In this document: in pieces, positions 7,584-14,975 of the stretch
How the letters are laid out: each line of letters starts with the position of its first letter
How positions within the stretch are numbered: the stretch's first letter is position 1
DNA from: Streptomyces composti
GTDB taxonomy: Bacteria > Actinomycetota > Actinomycetes > Streptomycetales > Streptomycetaceae
DNA: 64,000 nt
Assembly: GCF_012034205.1 (NCBI RefSeq)
Contig: NZ_JAATEM010000033.1
Location: 17,636-81,635 of the forward strand
Reading direction: 5' to 3'
The notes under the pieces: generated by a model
Database searches by the model: none
Seen by the model: the letters and a program-made list of their open reading frames with translations, nothing else
Told to the model about the DNA's origin: nothing
Program-made: the position numbers and the translations under genes

Positions 7584-7670
7584 CGGAGGCGGTGGGATTT
7601 GAACCCACGGTCGTGTCGCCACGACGACGGTTTTCAAGACCGTTCCCTTAGGCCGCTCGGGCACACCTCC
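7584..7670 (-). tRNA. tRNA-Ser, anticodon TGA
   Basis: On the minus strand the 7-bp acceptor stem pairs GGAGGTG with CGCCTCC (one G-T pair), the D-arm is CCCGAGCGGCCTAAGGG, the anticodon loop is CTTGAAA (TGA, reading UCA), a long class II variable arm follows, and the T-loop is TTCAAAT. G is the discriminator; CCA is not encoded. Its 3' half is duplicated at 4165-4221, so this gene was an integration target. Confidence 0.95.
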
Positions 7671-7734
7671 TCGCGCCGGACCGTGATCGGCGGCGCGGGG
7701 TCAAGAGTAACGGGTCGGCCGGGGCGCGGTGGGG

Positions 7735-9246
7735 TCAGTTGTCGCCGACGCGGGCGCCCAGGGTGAGTTCGGTGGTGTGCTCCTTGCCGTCGCGTTCGTA
7801 GGTGATCGTGACCCGGTCGCCCGGCTTGTGGGTCCAGATCTCGCCGATCAGGGTGGGGCCGGAGTCGATGACGCGGTCGTCGAGCTTGGTGATGACGTCA
7901 CCGGGCCGCAGGCCGGCCTTGTCGGCGGGGCCGCCCGGGTCGACCGCCTCGGCGCCGCCGGCGCCCTGCTCGGTGATCTTCGCGCCGCCGGTGTTCTCCT
8001 GCAGGGAGACCGAGGCGCCGATCTTGGCGTACACCGGCTTGCCCGTCTTGATGAGTTCCTGGGCGACGAACTTGGCCTGGTTGATCGGGATGGCGAAGCC
8101 GAGGCCGATCGAGCCGGCCTGGCCGGTGCCGAAACCGCCGTTGCTGGTGGACTGGATGGCGGAGTTGATGCCGATCACATTGCCCTGCGCGTCCAGCAGA
8201 GGTCCGCCGGAGTTGCCCGGGTTGATGGAGGCGTCGGTCTGCAGGGCGCTCATGTAGGAGGCCTGGCTGCCGCTGCCGTCGCTGGAGGCGACCGGGCGGT
8301 TCTTGGCGCTGATGATGCCGGTGGTCACCGTGTTGGACAGGCCGAAGGGCGCGCCGATCGCGATGGTGGAGTCGCCGACCGCCACCTCGTCGGAGTTGCC
8401 CAGGGTGAGCGGCTTGAGGTCCGACGGGGCGTTCTTGAGCTTGATGACGGCGACGTCGTAGCCCTGGGCGTTGCCGACGACCTCGGCCTCGTACTTCTTG
8501 CCGTCCGGGAACGTCGCCGACAGCCGGCCGCCGTCGACCGCGTCGGCGACGACATGGTTGTTGGTGGCGATGTGGCCCTGCTTGTCGAAGACGAAGCCGG
8601 TGCCGGTGCCGCCCTCGCCGCTGCTGCTCTCGGCCTCGATGGTGACCGTGCTCGGCAGCGCCTTGGCGACCACCGCGGCGACCGTGCCCGGCTCGCGCTT
8701 GACGTCGCCGCCGCTGGTGGACGCGGAGACCGTGGTGGAGGAGGTGTCGTCGTTGTTCTTGGCCAGGGTGTAGCCGAGTCCGCCGCCGAGGCCGCCCGCG
8801 ACCAGGGCGGCCACCAGGACCGCCGCCAGCAGACCGCCGCGGCCGTTCTTCTTCGGGCCGGGCGCGGACTGCTGGTACGTGGAGCCCCAGCCACCGTGGC
8901 CGGCGCCGCCGTCATGGGGCGAGCCGCCGCCCGGCGGGGGCGGAGGCCAGGAGGGGTCCGGAGCGGACGAGGAGCCGGAGGCCGGTCCGGGCGTGCCGTG
9001 GCCGGCGGGGCCGCCTGGTGCGCCGGTGTCGTCGGACGCGCTGTGCATGCCGGATGCGCCGTGGTCGCCGTGGGCCCCGGGCGTCCGGGGCGACTCCGGC
9101 GGGACGGGAGGCAGGGGGGTCGTGGGATCGGTGCCCCTGTCCGGAGCCGGGTGCTCCTGGTGTGCAGGAGCAGCGGGAGCATCCACCGGTGTGGGCGGTG
9201 CGGACGGGGCCGGGGGTACCGCGGTGCCCTCGTTCTCGGTGCTCAC
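7735..9246 (-). CDS. htrA: HtrA/DegP-like trypsin-type serine protease with PDZ domain, 503 aa
   Basis: A proline-rich cytoplasmic N-terminus of about 120 residues precedes one transmembrane helix (GGLLAAVLVAALVAGGLGGG) and an extracytoplasmic trypsin-like domain. The catalytic triad is visible: H231 (ATNNHVV), D264 (YDVAVIKLK) and S346 (NPGNSGGP). A PDZ domain (about residues 405-490) ends the protein. This is the membrane-anchored HtrA layout of Gram-positive bacteria, acting in envelope protein quality control. The start is GTG at 9246 with GAGGAGAAG upstream; a longer in-frame start at 9306 adds an implausible basic leader. It is convergent with the tRNA and divergent from the GDPD gene. 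Confidence 0.95.
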   Translation of the reverse strand: MSTENEGTAVPPAPSAPPTPVDAPAAPAHQEHPAPDRGTDPTTPLPPVPPESPRTPGAHGDHGASGMHSASDDTGAPGGPAGHGTPGPASGSSSAPDPSWPPPPPGGGSPHDGGAGHGGWGSTYQQSAPGPKKNGRGGLLAAVLVAALVAGGLGGGLGYTLAKNNDDTSSTTVSASTSGGDVKREPGTVAAVVAKALPSTVTIEAESSSGEGGTGTGFVFDKQGHIATNNHVVADAVDGGRLSATFPDGKKYEAEVVGNAQGYDVAVIKLKNAPSDLKPLTLGNSDEVAVGDSTIAIGAPFGLSNTVTTGIISAKNRPVASSDGSGSQASYMSALQTDASINPGNSGGPLLDAQGNVIGINSAIQSTSNGGFGTGQAGSIGLGFAIPINQAKFVAQELIKTGKPVYAKIGASVSLQENTGGAKITEQGAGGAEAVDPGGPADKAGLRPGDVITKLDDRVIDSGPTLIGEIWTHKPGDRVTITYERDGKEHTTELTLGARVGDN

Positions 9247-9562
9247 AGCTCTTCTCCTCGATCCACGGCTGGTGCAAGTCGTTCGCACTCGGTCACGCTC
9301 GCTCACGTCCGCTCACGCTGTCGACGAGCTTCGGGCGCGCTGGGGCTGTGCGGGTCTGGGTCTCTTTGTACGACGTCAGCATTTCCCACACGCTGTCAGG
9401 GCACCATAAGCCGTTCCTGTGGGTCCGGGACCATTCCTTATATAGGGCATTACTCGCTAAAGGTTCGCCATCGCTATGCCTCCGACCGGACGTCGATCAC
9501 GTTCTCGCCGCCGGAACTCCTCCGACCTCACGTCTGCCCCGGCGCGGTGGCACCATGACGCG
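9247..9562. other. Divergent promoter region between htrA and GDPD genes
   Basis: No gene. An AT-rich spot with TTATATAGG near 9437 could supply a -10 for either direction. Short imperfect repeats of CGCTCRCTCACG occur near 9285-9320. No specific operator is recognised. Confidence 0.4.
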
Positions 9563-10390
9563 GTGACCCACGCACGGCAGCACCTGACCCAAGTCGTAGC
9601 CCACCGGGGAGCCTCCGAGGACGCCCCCGAGCACACCCTGGCCGCGTACCGCAAGGCGATCGAGGACGGCGCGGACGCGCTCGAGTGCGATGTGCGCCTG
9701 ACCGCCGACGGTCACCTGGTGTGCGTACACGACCGCCGGGTCAACCGTACGTCCAACGGCCGCGGCGCGGTCTCCGCGATGGAGCTGTCCGATCTGGCGG
9801 CGCTGGACTTCGGCGCCTGGAAGACCCGCGGCTCGGCGGCCGGCCGCACGGAGGAGCCGGACTGGGAGCACCGGCCCGAGGACCGGGAGGCGACCTCCGT
9901 CCTCACCCTCGAGCGGCTGCTGGAGCTGGTCGCCGACGCCGGACGCCGCGTGGAGCTGGCGATCGAGACCAAGCACCCCACGCGGTGGGCGGGGCAGGTG
10001 GAGGAGCGGCTGCTGCTCCTGCTCAAGCGCTTCGGGCTCGACGCCCCGGCCCGTCCGGAGGAGTCCCCGGTGCGGGTGATGAGCTTCTCCGCGCGCTCCC
10101 TGCACCGGGTGCGGGCCGCGGCACCGACGCTGCCGACGGTGTACCTCATGCAGTTCGTCTCGCCCCGGCTGCGCGACGGACGGCTGCCGACAGGGGTGCG
10201 GATCGCGGGCCCCTCGATCCGGATCGTGCGCAGCCACCCCGGGTACATCGAGCGCCTCAAGCAGAACGGCCACCAGGTGCACGTGTGGACCGTCAACGAC
10301 CCGAGGGACGTGGATCTGTGCCTCGGGCTCGGCGTGGACGCCATCATCACCAACCGGCCGCGCGCGGTGCTCGACCAGCTCGGGCGCTGA
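9563..10390 (+). CDS. Glycerophosphodiester phosphodiesterase family protein, 275 aa
   Basis: Opens with the GDPD signature VVAHRGASEDAPEHTLAAYRKAIEDGAD, followed by LECDVRLTADGHLVCVHDRRVNRT, which holds the metal-binding Glu/Asp and catalytic histidines. The C-terminal G-[HQ]-x-V-x-V-W-T-V-N motif (GHQVHVWTVNDP) completes the TIM-barrel fold. It hydrolyses glycerophosphodiesters to glycerol-3-phosphate and an alcohol. No signal peptide is seen, so it is cytoplasmic, UgpQ-like. The GTG at 9563 is chosen because homology starts just after it; an ATG at 9476 adds a basic leader. Confidence 0.9.
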   Translation: MTHARQHLTQVVAHRGASEDAPEHTLAAYRKAIEDGADALECDVRLTADGHLVCVHDRRVNRTSNGRGAVSAMELSDLAALDFGAWKTRGSAAGRTEEPDWEHRPEDREATSVLTLERLLELVADAGRRVELAIETKHPTRWAGQVEERLLLLLKRFGLDAPARPEESPVRVMSFSARSLHRVRAAAPTLPTVYLMQFVSPRLRDGRLPTGVRIAGPSIRIVRSHPGYIERLKQNGHQVHVWTVNDPRDVDLCLGLGVDAIITNRPRAVLDQLGR

Positions 10391-10716
10391 AACGCTGAAT
10401 CGACTGAGACGCTGAAGCAGGGTGCGGTGGGGCGGCCGGGCGGCGGCACGCGTGCGGGGACGTGCGGGGAGACGGCCGTGGCAACAACCACGGAAGCAGC
10501 CGTCGCGCACACCTCTTGACTCGCATCCGAACCCCGGAGGATCCTCACGTCTCGGCCACACCGACGAAATCCAGCCACATGATTACGGGGAGTGCTCCGG
10601 CGCGTTCACTGCGTGTTCACTCCTGTCGAATGCGTCGCCCCACTTGGATTGGCCGGTTTCCGGTTCAGGCCAATGGGGCATCCACTCCGTGGCGTGGGGC
10701 GAAGGAGGTCTCGGGG
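10391..10716. other. Intergenic region with an imperfect inverted repeat
   Basis: No gene is supported. Two GTTCACT repeats occur near 10597-10621. An imperfect palindrome (CCCCA-N6-TTGGCC ... GGCCAA-TGGGG, 10638-10678) lies 38 bp before the next start, in a position for a leader structure or operator. Confidence 0.4.
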
Positions 10717-11268
10717 GTGGCGTTGGTGGTGGCACAGGAGGTGCCCACGTCGTCGAGCATGGCCGTACCCCATGGCCCTGCGGGCGTAGGGCGGGCGCGG
10801 CACCGGATGCGCACTCAACTGCGAGAGGGCGGGGTGCCGGACCCGGTCATCGACGACGCCGTACTCATCCTTTCCGAGCTTCTGAGCAACGCGTGCAAGC
10901 ACGGTCGCCCGCTGGGCGACGCGCAGGCCGGGGACGGTGATGTGCGTGCCGCCTGGCGTGTCGATCAGCAGGGCCGTCTCGTCGTGGAGGTCACGGACGG
11001 AGGCGGCCCGACCAGACCGGCTCCCTCCACCCCCTCGGTCACGGCGCACGGCGGACGCGGGCTGAACATCATCGCCGCCCTGGCCGACGACTGGGGGGTG
11101 CGCGACGAGGTGCCCGGCGAGGTGACGGTCTGGGTCGTGGTGCACGCGGCGGTGTGGGAGCGGGACGCGGGCCACCGCCGCGACGACTTCGCCGCGCGCG
11201 TCACCGCGCCTGCGGTCGCGGACATACCCGGCCTGGGATTCGCCGACGCGTTCGACGAGCTCGACTGA
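10717..11268 (+). CDS. RsbW-like ATP-binding protein (HATPase_c), 183 aa
   Basis: The three GHKL ATPase boxes are present: N box LILSELLSNACKHG, G1 box VEVTDGGGP and G2 box HGGRGLNIIAALADDWG. The layout without a sensor or membrane domain is that of the many RsbW/SpoIIAB-type anti-sigma-factor-like kinases in Streptomyces. Partner sigma or anti-anti-sigma factor is not encoded next to it. GTG at 10717 is chosen because GGAGG lies 7-8 bp upstream. The C-terminal 35 residues are an acidic tail that is not part of the domain. Confidence 0.8.
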   Translation: MALVVAQEVPTSSSMAVPHGPAGVGRARHRMRTQLREGGVPDPVIDDAVLILSELLSNACKHGRPLGDAQAGDGDVRAAWRVDQQGRLVVEVTDGGGPTRPAPSTPSVTAHGGRGLNIIAALADDWGVRDEVPGEVTVWVVVHAAVWERDAGHRRDDFAARVTAPAVADIPGLGFADAFDELD

Positions 11269-11447
11269 CGACTCCGGGCCGCCAGGTCCGCCTGACGCCT
11301 CCGGTGCACGGCCGACGGCCCGCCCGGTGGCTCGCCCCGGCGCACGGCCGCACACCCCGGCACGCTGTCCACAGCGTCCCGAGGCCCGTGGTGCGAGCGG
11401 CTAGGCTCGCGCCGTACGCGAAGTGCTGTAACCGGGAGACACCCACG

Positions 11448-12413
11448 ATGGCCAAGAAGCGACCCCAGACGAAGGCCAAGCGGCCCCAGCTCACCGAGGG
11501 AGAGATCCCGGTCGTCGGTGCCCGCGAGCCCTGCCCCTGCGGCAGCGGCCGCCGTTACAAGGCCTGCCACGGCCGTGCCGCCGCGCACGCCGTGACCGAG
11601 CTGGTGCACCGCCCCTTCGAGGGCCTGCCCGGCGAGTGCGACTGGATCGCGCTGCGCGAGCTGGTGCCCGCAGCCACCGCCGAGCTGAAGCTGAAGGACG
11701 GCCTGCCCGAGGGTGTCCCGTCGGTCACGCTGGCCACCGTGCTGCCCATGGCCTGGCCCGCCCTGCGCCGCGACGACGGCTCGGTGCTGCTCGGCCTGCA
11801 GAACGACACCTCGTCCGGCGACATCAGCCGCGATCTCGCCGACACCCTGCAGCGTGCGCTGTCCGCCGACCCCGGTACGCCGGTCAAGGCCCGCCGGGCC
11901 CCCGCCGACGGGCCCCGGCTGCAGGACCTGCTGGACCTGAACGCCCCCTTCGAACCGGTGGTGCACAGCGGCTTCGAGTTCTGGGTGCCGGACCCGGAGA
12001 ACGCCACGCCGGACGTCACGGCCTCCCTGGAGCGGGCGAACGCCGCGGCCATCCCGACCGTCAGACTGTCCGGGGTGGACGCCGCCTACTGGTGCGAGAC
12101 CCCGGAGAAGAACCATCTGCGGTGGGTCATGCCGCATCCCGAGGAGCAGCTTCTGGACGCCCTGGCGCGCCTGCACGCCGCGGGACGCTCCTCTCTCGGC
12201 GAGGGCACCCGGCTGGTCGGCTCCTTCCGCGCGCACGGGCTGACCGTCCCGGTCTGGGACCTGCCGAGCGGGACGGGCGCGGACGACGTGGAGAAGCCGG
12301 CGGCGGAGTTCGCCGAGCGGCTCGCCGAGGCGCTGGCCACCGACGCGCGGCTCAGCGCCGACGAGCGTCGTGCGCGCGGCGGCCTGACCAACCGCCAGAT
12401 CACACTGAGCTGA
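11448..12413 (+). CDS. DUF5926-family protein with SEC-C zinc motif, 321 aa
   Basis: Starts MAKKRPQTKAKRPQ, a basic tail, then the SEC-C motif CPCGSGRRYKACHG (about residues 29-42), which binds zinc as at the SecA C-terminus. The remaining 280 residues form the actinobacterial DUF5926 domain. Its function is not established; the SEC-C motif suggests binding to ribosome or protein partners. ATG at 11448 follows GGGAG. No operon partner is evident. Confidence 0.85.
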   Translation: MAKKRPQTKAKRPQLTEGEIPVVGAREPCPCGSGRRYKACHGRAAAHAVTELVHRPFEGLPGECDWIALRELVPAATAELKLKDGLPEGVPSVTLATVLPMAWPALRRDDGSVLLGLQNDTSSGDISRDLADTLQRALSADPGTPVKARRAPADGPRLQDLLDLNAPFEPVVHSGFEFWVPDPENATPDVTASLERANAAAIPTVRLSGVDAAYWCETPEKNHLRWVMPHPEEQLLDALARLHAAGRSSLGEGTRLVGSFRAHGLTVPVWDLPSGTGADDVEKPAAEFAERLAEALATDARLSADERRARGGLTNRQITLS

Positions 12414-12820
12414 CCCTCGGGCCGGTACCTGTCCGGCCGGGCCGTGATCGGGCCTCGGCCGGCCCCCCGGCCAGGCCGGGGGCGAACACCGCCGGGCAGG
12501 CACCGACCGGGGCTCGACCGGGCACCGGGCCTCGCGGGACACCCGCTGCCCCCGCTCGGACATGCGCTCGGCCCTCGGCCGAACACGTGCTGCCCGGGAC
12601 CGGTGGAGGCCCGTCGGGGCCGGGCAGCGGCCAAGCTGCGCCCCGGCGGGACCAGGTCGCCGCAGGGGCCGTGACCAACGCCACGGACGCCGCGCCCGAG
12701 GGCGTGGCCGTCCCGCATCGCCGCTGCTGAACGGTCGTTCAGCGGCCCGGAAGGTGGACACAGGAACCCGTTCCGTCCACAACTCCCGGTCCGGACAAGC
12801 CAATAGGTGACCGGAATCCC
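12414..12820. other. Non-coding GC-rich stretch
   Basis: Open frames here are composition artefacts; none has a start with a ribosome-binding site or a recognisable product. It separates the DUF5926 gene from a candidate small RNA. Confidence 0.4.
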
Positions 12821-12849
12821 CGAGATCGAATTTGCTAACAGCCGATCTC

Positions 12850-12911
12850 TTGTTACCGTTTCAGTAGCCCGGTTGCTGGTGCATCCCCCGTCGCCAGCAA
12901 CCGGGTCTTTT
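12850..12911 (+). ncRNA. Candidate small RNA ending in a strong intrinsic terminator
   Basis: CCCGGTTGCTGG (12868-12879) pairs perfectly with CCAGCAACCGGG (12894-12905), a 12-bp stem capped by a 14-nt loop with a CCCCC run, followed by TCTTTT. A T-tract terminator is rare in Streptomyces and no gene ends here on the plus strand for 450 bp. The upstream 40 bp are AT-richer (TTGCTAACA, TTGTTACCG) and could hold a promoter. A short sRNA is the simplest reading; the 5' end is a guess. Confidence 0.5.
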
Positions 12912-12958
12912 CACGTCCGGACCCGCTCACGCACCGGAGCCGGCGGTCAACTACGCGT

Positions 12959-13633
12959 TTACGACTGCGAGTTGCTACCGGAGCGCAGCAGCAGCGGTCC
13001 CCGACCCTCGCTCCGCGAGAATTCCGCGACCGCCGAGTAGCCGGCGAGGTCCTCCCGGATGCGCCCCCTGGGCGTCTCACAGATCGCCGGCTCGTCCCCG
13101 GCGTCCGCCGCGCACGGCATGCGGACGCTGCGGCCGCCCGGGCCGAGGAGCGCGAGGACCGCGTGCAGGGCTCCCCCGGTGGCGTTGCGGTAGTAGGTCC
13201 GTGCCCAGACGTCCTCGCCCCGCGCCACCACGCAGGTCTGCGCCTCGATGCCCTCGGGCGAGGTGAGTTCGGGACCGCAGCGCACGGCCGTGGACAGATG
13301 GATGCCGCCGGGCGTCACCGGGGCACCGCTGCCCCTCCCGTTGCCCTCGCCACCGCCCTCACCGGCCGCGTCGGACGCCGGGGTCCCGTCCTCGTCCCCC
13401 GCAGAAGGCGGCGCGGCCTCCTCCGGATCCGTCCCGGCAGCACGGCCCGCCCCGCCGGCGGTCGCGTGCCGTTCGGCGGCGCGCTTCATGTCGGTGGTGG
13501 TGCCGGAGCCGCCCGGCCCTGCGGTTGCGATGGCCAGGGGCAGCACGACCGCGCCCGCCAGCACGACGCCCGCGAGCGCGAGCAGTCGGGTGTTTCGCAG
13601 AGTCCGGGCACGGGCCCCGGCATGACGCGGCAT
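12959..13633 (-). CDS. Hypothetical membrane-anchored secreted protein, 224 aa
   Basis: A basic N-terminus (RARTLRNTR) precedes one hydrophobic helix (LLALAGVVLAGAVVLPLAIATAG), then a low-complexity Gly/Ala/Asp/Glu linker to about residue 105 and a compact C-terminal domain with four cysteines (AVRCGPEL, AQTCVVARG, RMPCAADAG, AICETPRG), probably two disulfides. That fits an extracytoplasmic domain tethered by an uncleaved signal anchor. No family is recognised. It lies downstream of a PrimPol-like gene on the same strand, 58 bp apart. Confidence 0.7.
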   Translation of the reverse strand: MPRHAGARARTLRNTRLLALAGVVLAGAVVLPLAIATAGPGGSGTTTDMKRAAERHATAGGAGRAAGTDPEEAAPPSAGDEDGTPASDAAGEGGGEGNGRGSGAPVTPGGIHLSTAVRCGPELTSPEGIEAQTCVVARGEDVWARTYYRNATGGALHAVLALLGPGGRSVRMPCAADAGDEPAICETPRGRIREDLAGYSAVAEFSRSEGRGPLLLRSGSNSQS

Positions 13634-13691
13634 GGCCCCGGAACATAACGTCCCGGGGCTGCGGAAGCGGGCGCGGCGCGCGCCGGTACCG

Positions 13692-14357
13692 CTACATCTC
13701 CGGCGCGCTCACACCCGTACGAGTGAGGGCCTCGACCGCGGCGTCCACCACGGCCTCGACGTCGGGCACCCACGGCGAGGCCGAGCCGGGCAGCGGAGCG
13801 CGCTCCCAGCGGATCTCGCCCTGGCCGGTGCGCGACGGGGGCAGCGCGAGGTAGCCGCCCTCGCCGTGGAAGCGCAGCGAGCCGGGGACGAAGTCCTTGG
13901 CGTACAGCAGCTCGCCCAGCTGTTCCAGGGAGTACGGCTTGACCAGGATCGACCAGCGGTCGGGTCCTGCGACCACCGGGCCGAGGCGGATGCCGAGGCG
14001 GTCGAGCGCGGCGAGGGCGCGGGCCGCGGGAAGGGCGGGCAGGGAGACGGCGCACGGCGCCTTGCCCCCGGTGGCCAGCACGATGGGTGCGGTCGGCCGG
14101 TTGCTCCACCACCAGCGCACCATCCGCTCGTCGGTGGTGGCCGCGAGCAGGCCGGGGTCGAAGGGGTGGGCACCCGGAACAGTGCACTCGGGGTCGGGGC
14201 AGCCGCAGTGGGACCTGCCCTGCGAGTCCGCCGCCACGCCCGGGAGTACGGGCCACTGCCATTGGGTGGCGAAGGTCAGGGCCGCGTCGATCAGCTCAGG
14301 CCCTGATTCGCGTCGCCGGGACAGGAGCCTGCGTCGCCTTCCGAGGATCTCGCGCAT
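13692..14357 (-). CDS. PrimPol-like protein with degenerate active site, 221 aa
   Basis: The overall layout matches actinobacterial 'bifunctional DNA primase/polymerase' proteins: the N-terminal helix LIDAALTFATQWQWPVLPG, a zinc-type loop with CGCPDPECTVPGAH, the WWWSNRPTAPIVLATG segment and LRFHGEGGYLALPPS. Unlike the gene at 352-1221, the catalytic positions look lost: no DxD is seen after the ATG-like turn (CAVSLPALPA instead), no S-x-H, and no aspartate before the GEGGYLALPPS strand. The product is therefore probably not a polymerase and may have a regulatory or binding role. The start is the first ATG of the conserved N-terminus. Confidence 0.8.
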   Translation of the reverse strand: MREILGRRRRLLSRRRESGPELIDAALTFATQWQWPVLPGVAADSQGRSHCGCPDPECTVPGAHPFDPGLLAATTDERMVRWWWSNRPTAPIVLATGGKAPCAVSLPALPAARALAALDRLGIRLGPVVAGPDRWSILVKPYSLEQLGELLYAKDFVPGSLRFHGEGGYLALPPSRTGQGEIRWERAPLPGSASPWVPDVEAVVDAAVEALTRTGVSAPEM

Positions 14358-14975
14358 GAGCGCTCGTTCCTTTCCGTTGCACGCCTGGCAACACCGTGGT
14401 CCACATCACAACATGTGTCGATCACTTCACTGTGCGTACCTGTTGGCGCATCACACCCCTGCACCGGGCAAGGGACACCCCTAGGGGTCGAGCGTGGGCT
14501 GCCTCCGCGGCCGTCCGCCCATACTGCGTCTACCAGAAGCACGGGCGTGGCGTGGGGTGGCGAAGTCTGGCGATTGCCGTCGCGCGTACTACTCTCCGCC
14601 TCCGCCGCGGGAGGATGGGGCACGGTCTTCGGTGGATAGGACGCCCGGGCCCGTCACCAGGTTCCCGGGTGGCTCCCCACCACCCCTGGCCTTAACCCAG
14701 TACGTACCCCACACGACCGCTGTGACGCTCCGTCGAGCAAGCCCAGTCGACCGCAAGAGGCCTCCCCCTGAGGCAGTTTCAAGCCAACTTCATATTTCGG
14801 CAAGAGGTCTGCGGCCTGTTCCCTTCAGGCTCACGGACACCAGGAATCCCAGCAGGACAATGCTGGACATCTCCTCACGAGTGCGTGTACATGTGGAGCA
14901 CTGCCGGCGACGCAGAATGACATGGGGGTTTGCGATGCTTTTGCGCAGTACGCACCGGCCGGAAAGCCGGACGCC
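14358..14975. other. Long intergenic region
   Basis: 618 bp without a supported gene between two divergent genes. It contains short palindromic spots (CACAACATGTGTCG near 14408 and CCCCTAGGGG near 14477) and a GGACAATGCTGG sequence near 14856 that could be a -10 for the downstream gene. Overlapping open frames are not coding-like. Confidence 0.4.

Larger units (their letters stand above)
4222..7641. mobile_element. Decayed integrative element in tRNA-Ser, about 3.4 kb
   Basis: The segment is bounded by the tRNA fragment at 4165-4221 and the intact tRNA-Ser whose 3' half (7585-7641) would be element-derived. Inside are a secreted protein gene, a 57-residue membrane protein gene, a tyrosine-recombinase N-terminal remnant (about 6085-6300) and a frameshifted hypothetical gene. 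The base composition is visibly less GC-rich than the flanks. No transfer or replication gene is recognised, so the element is probably immobile. Confidence 0.75.
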
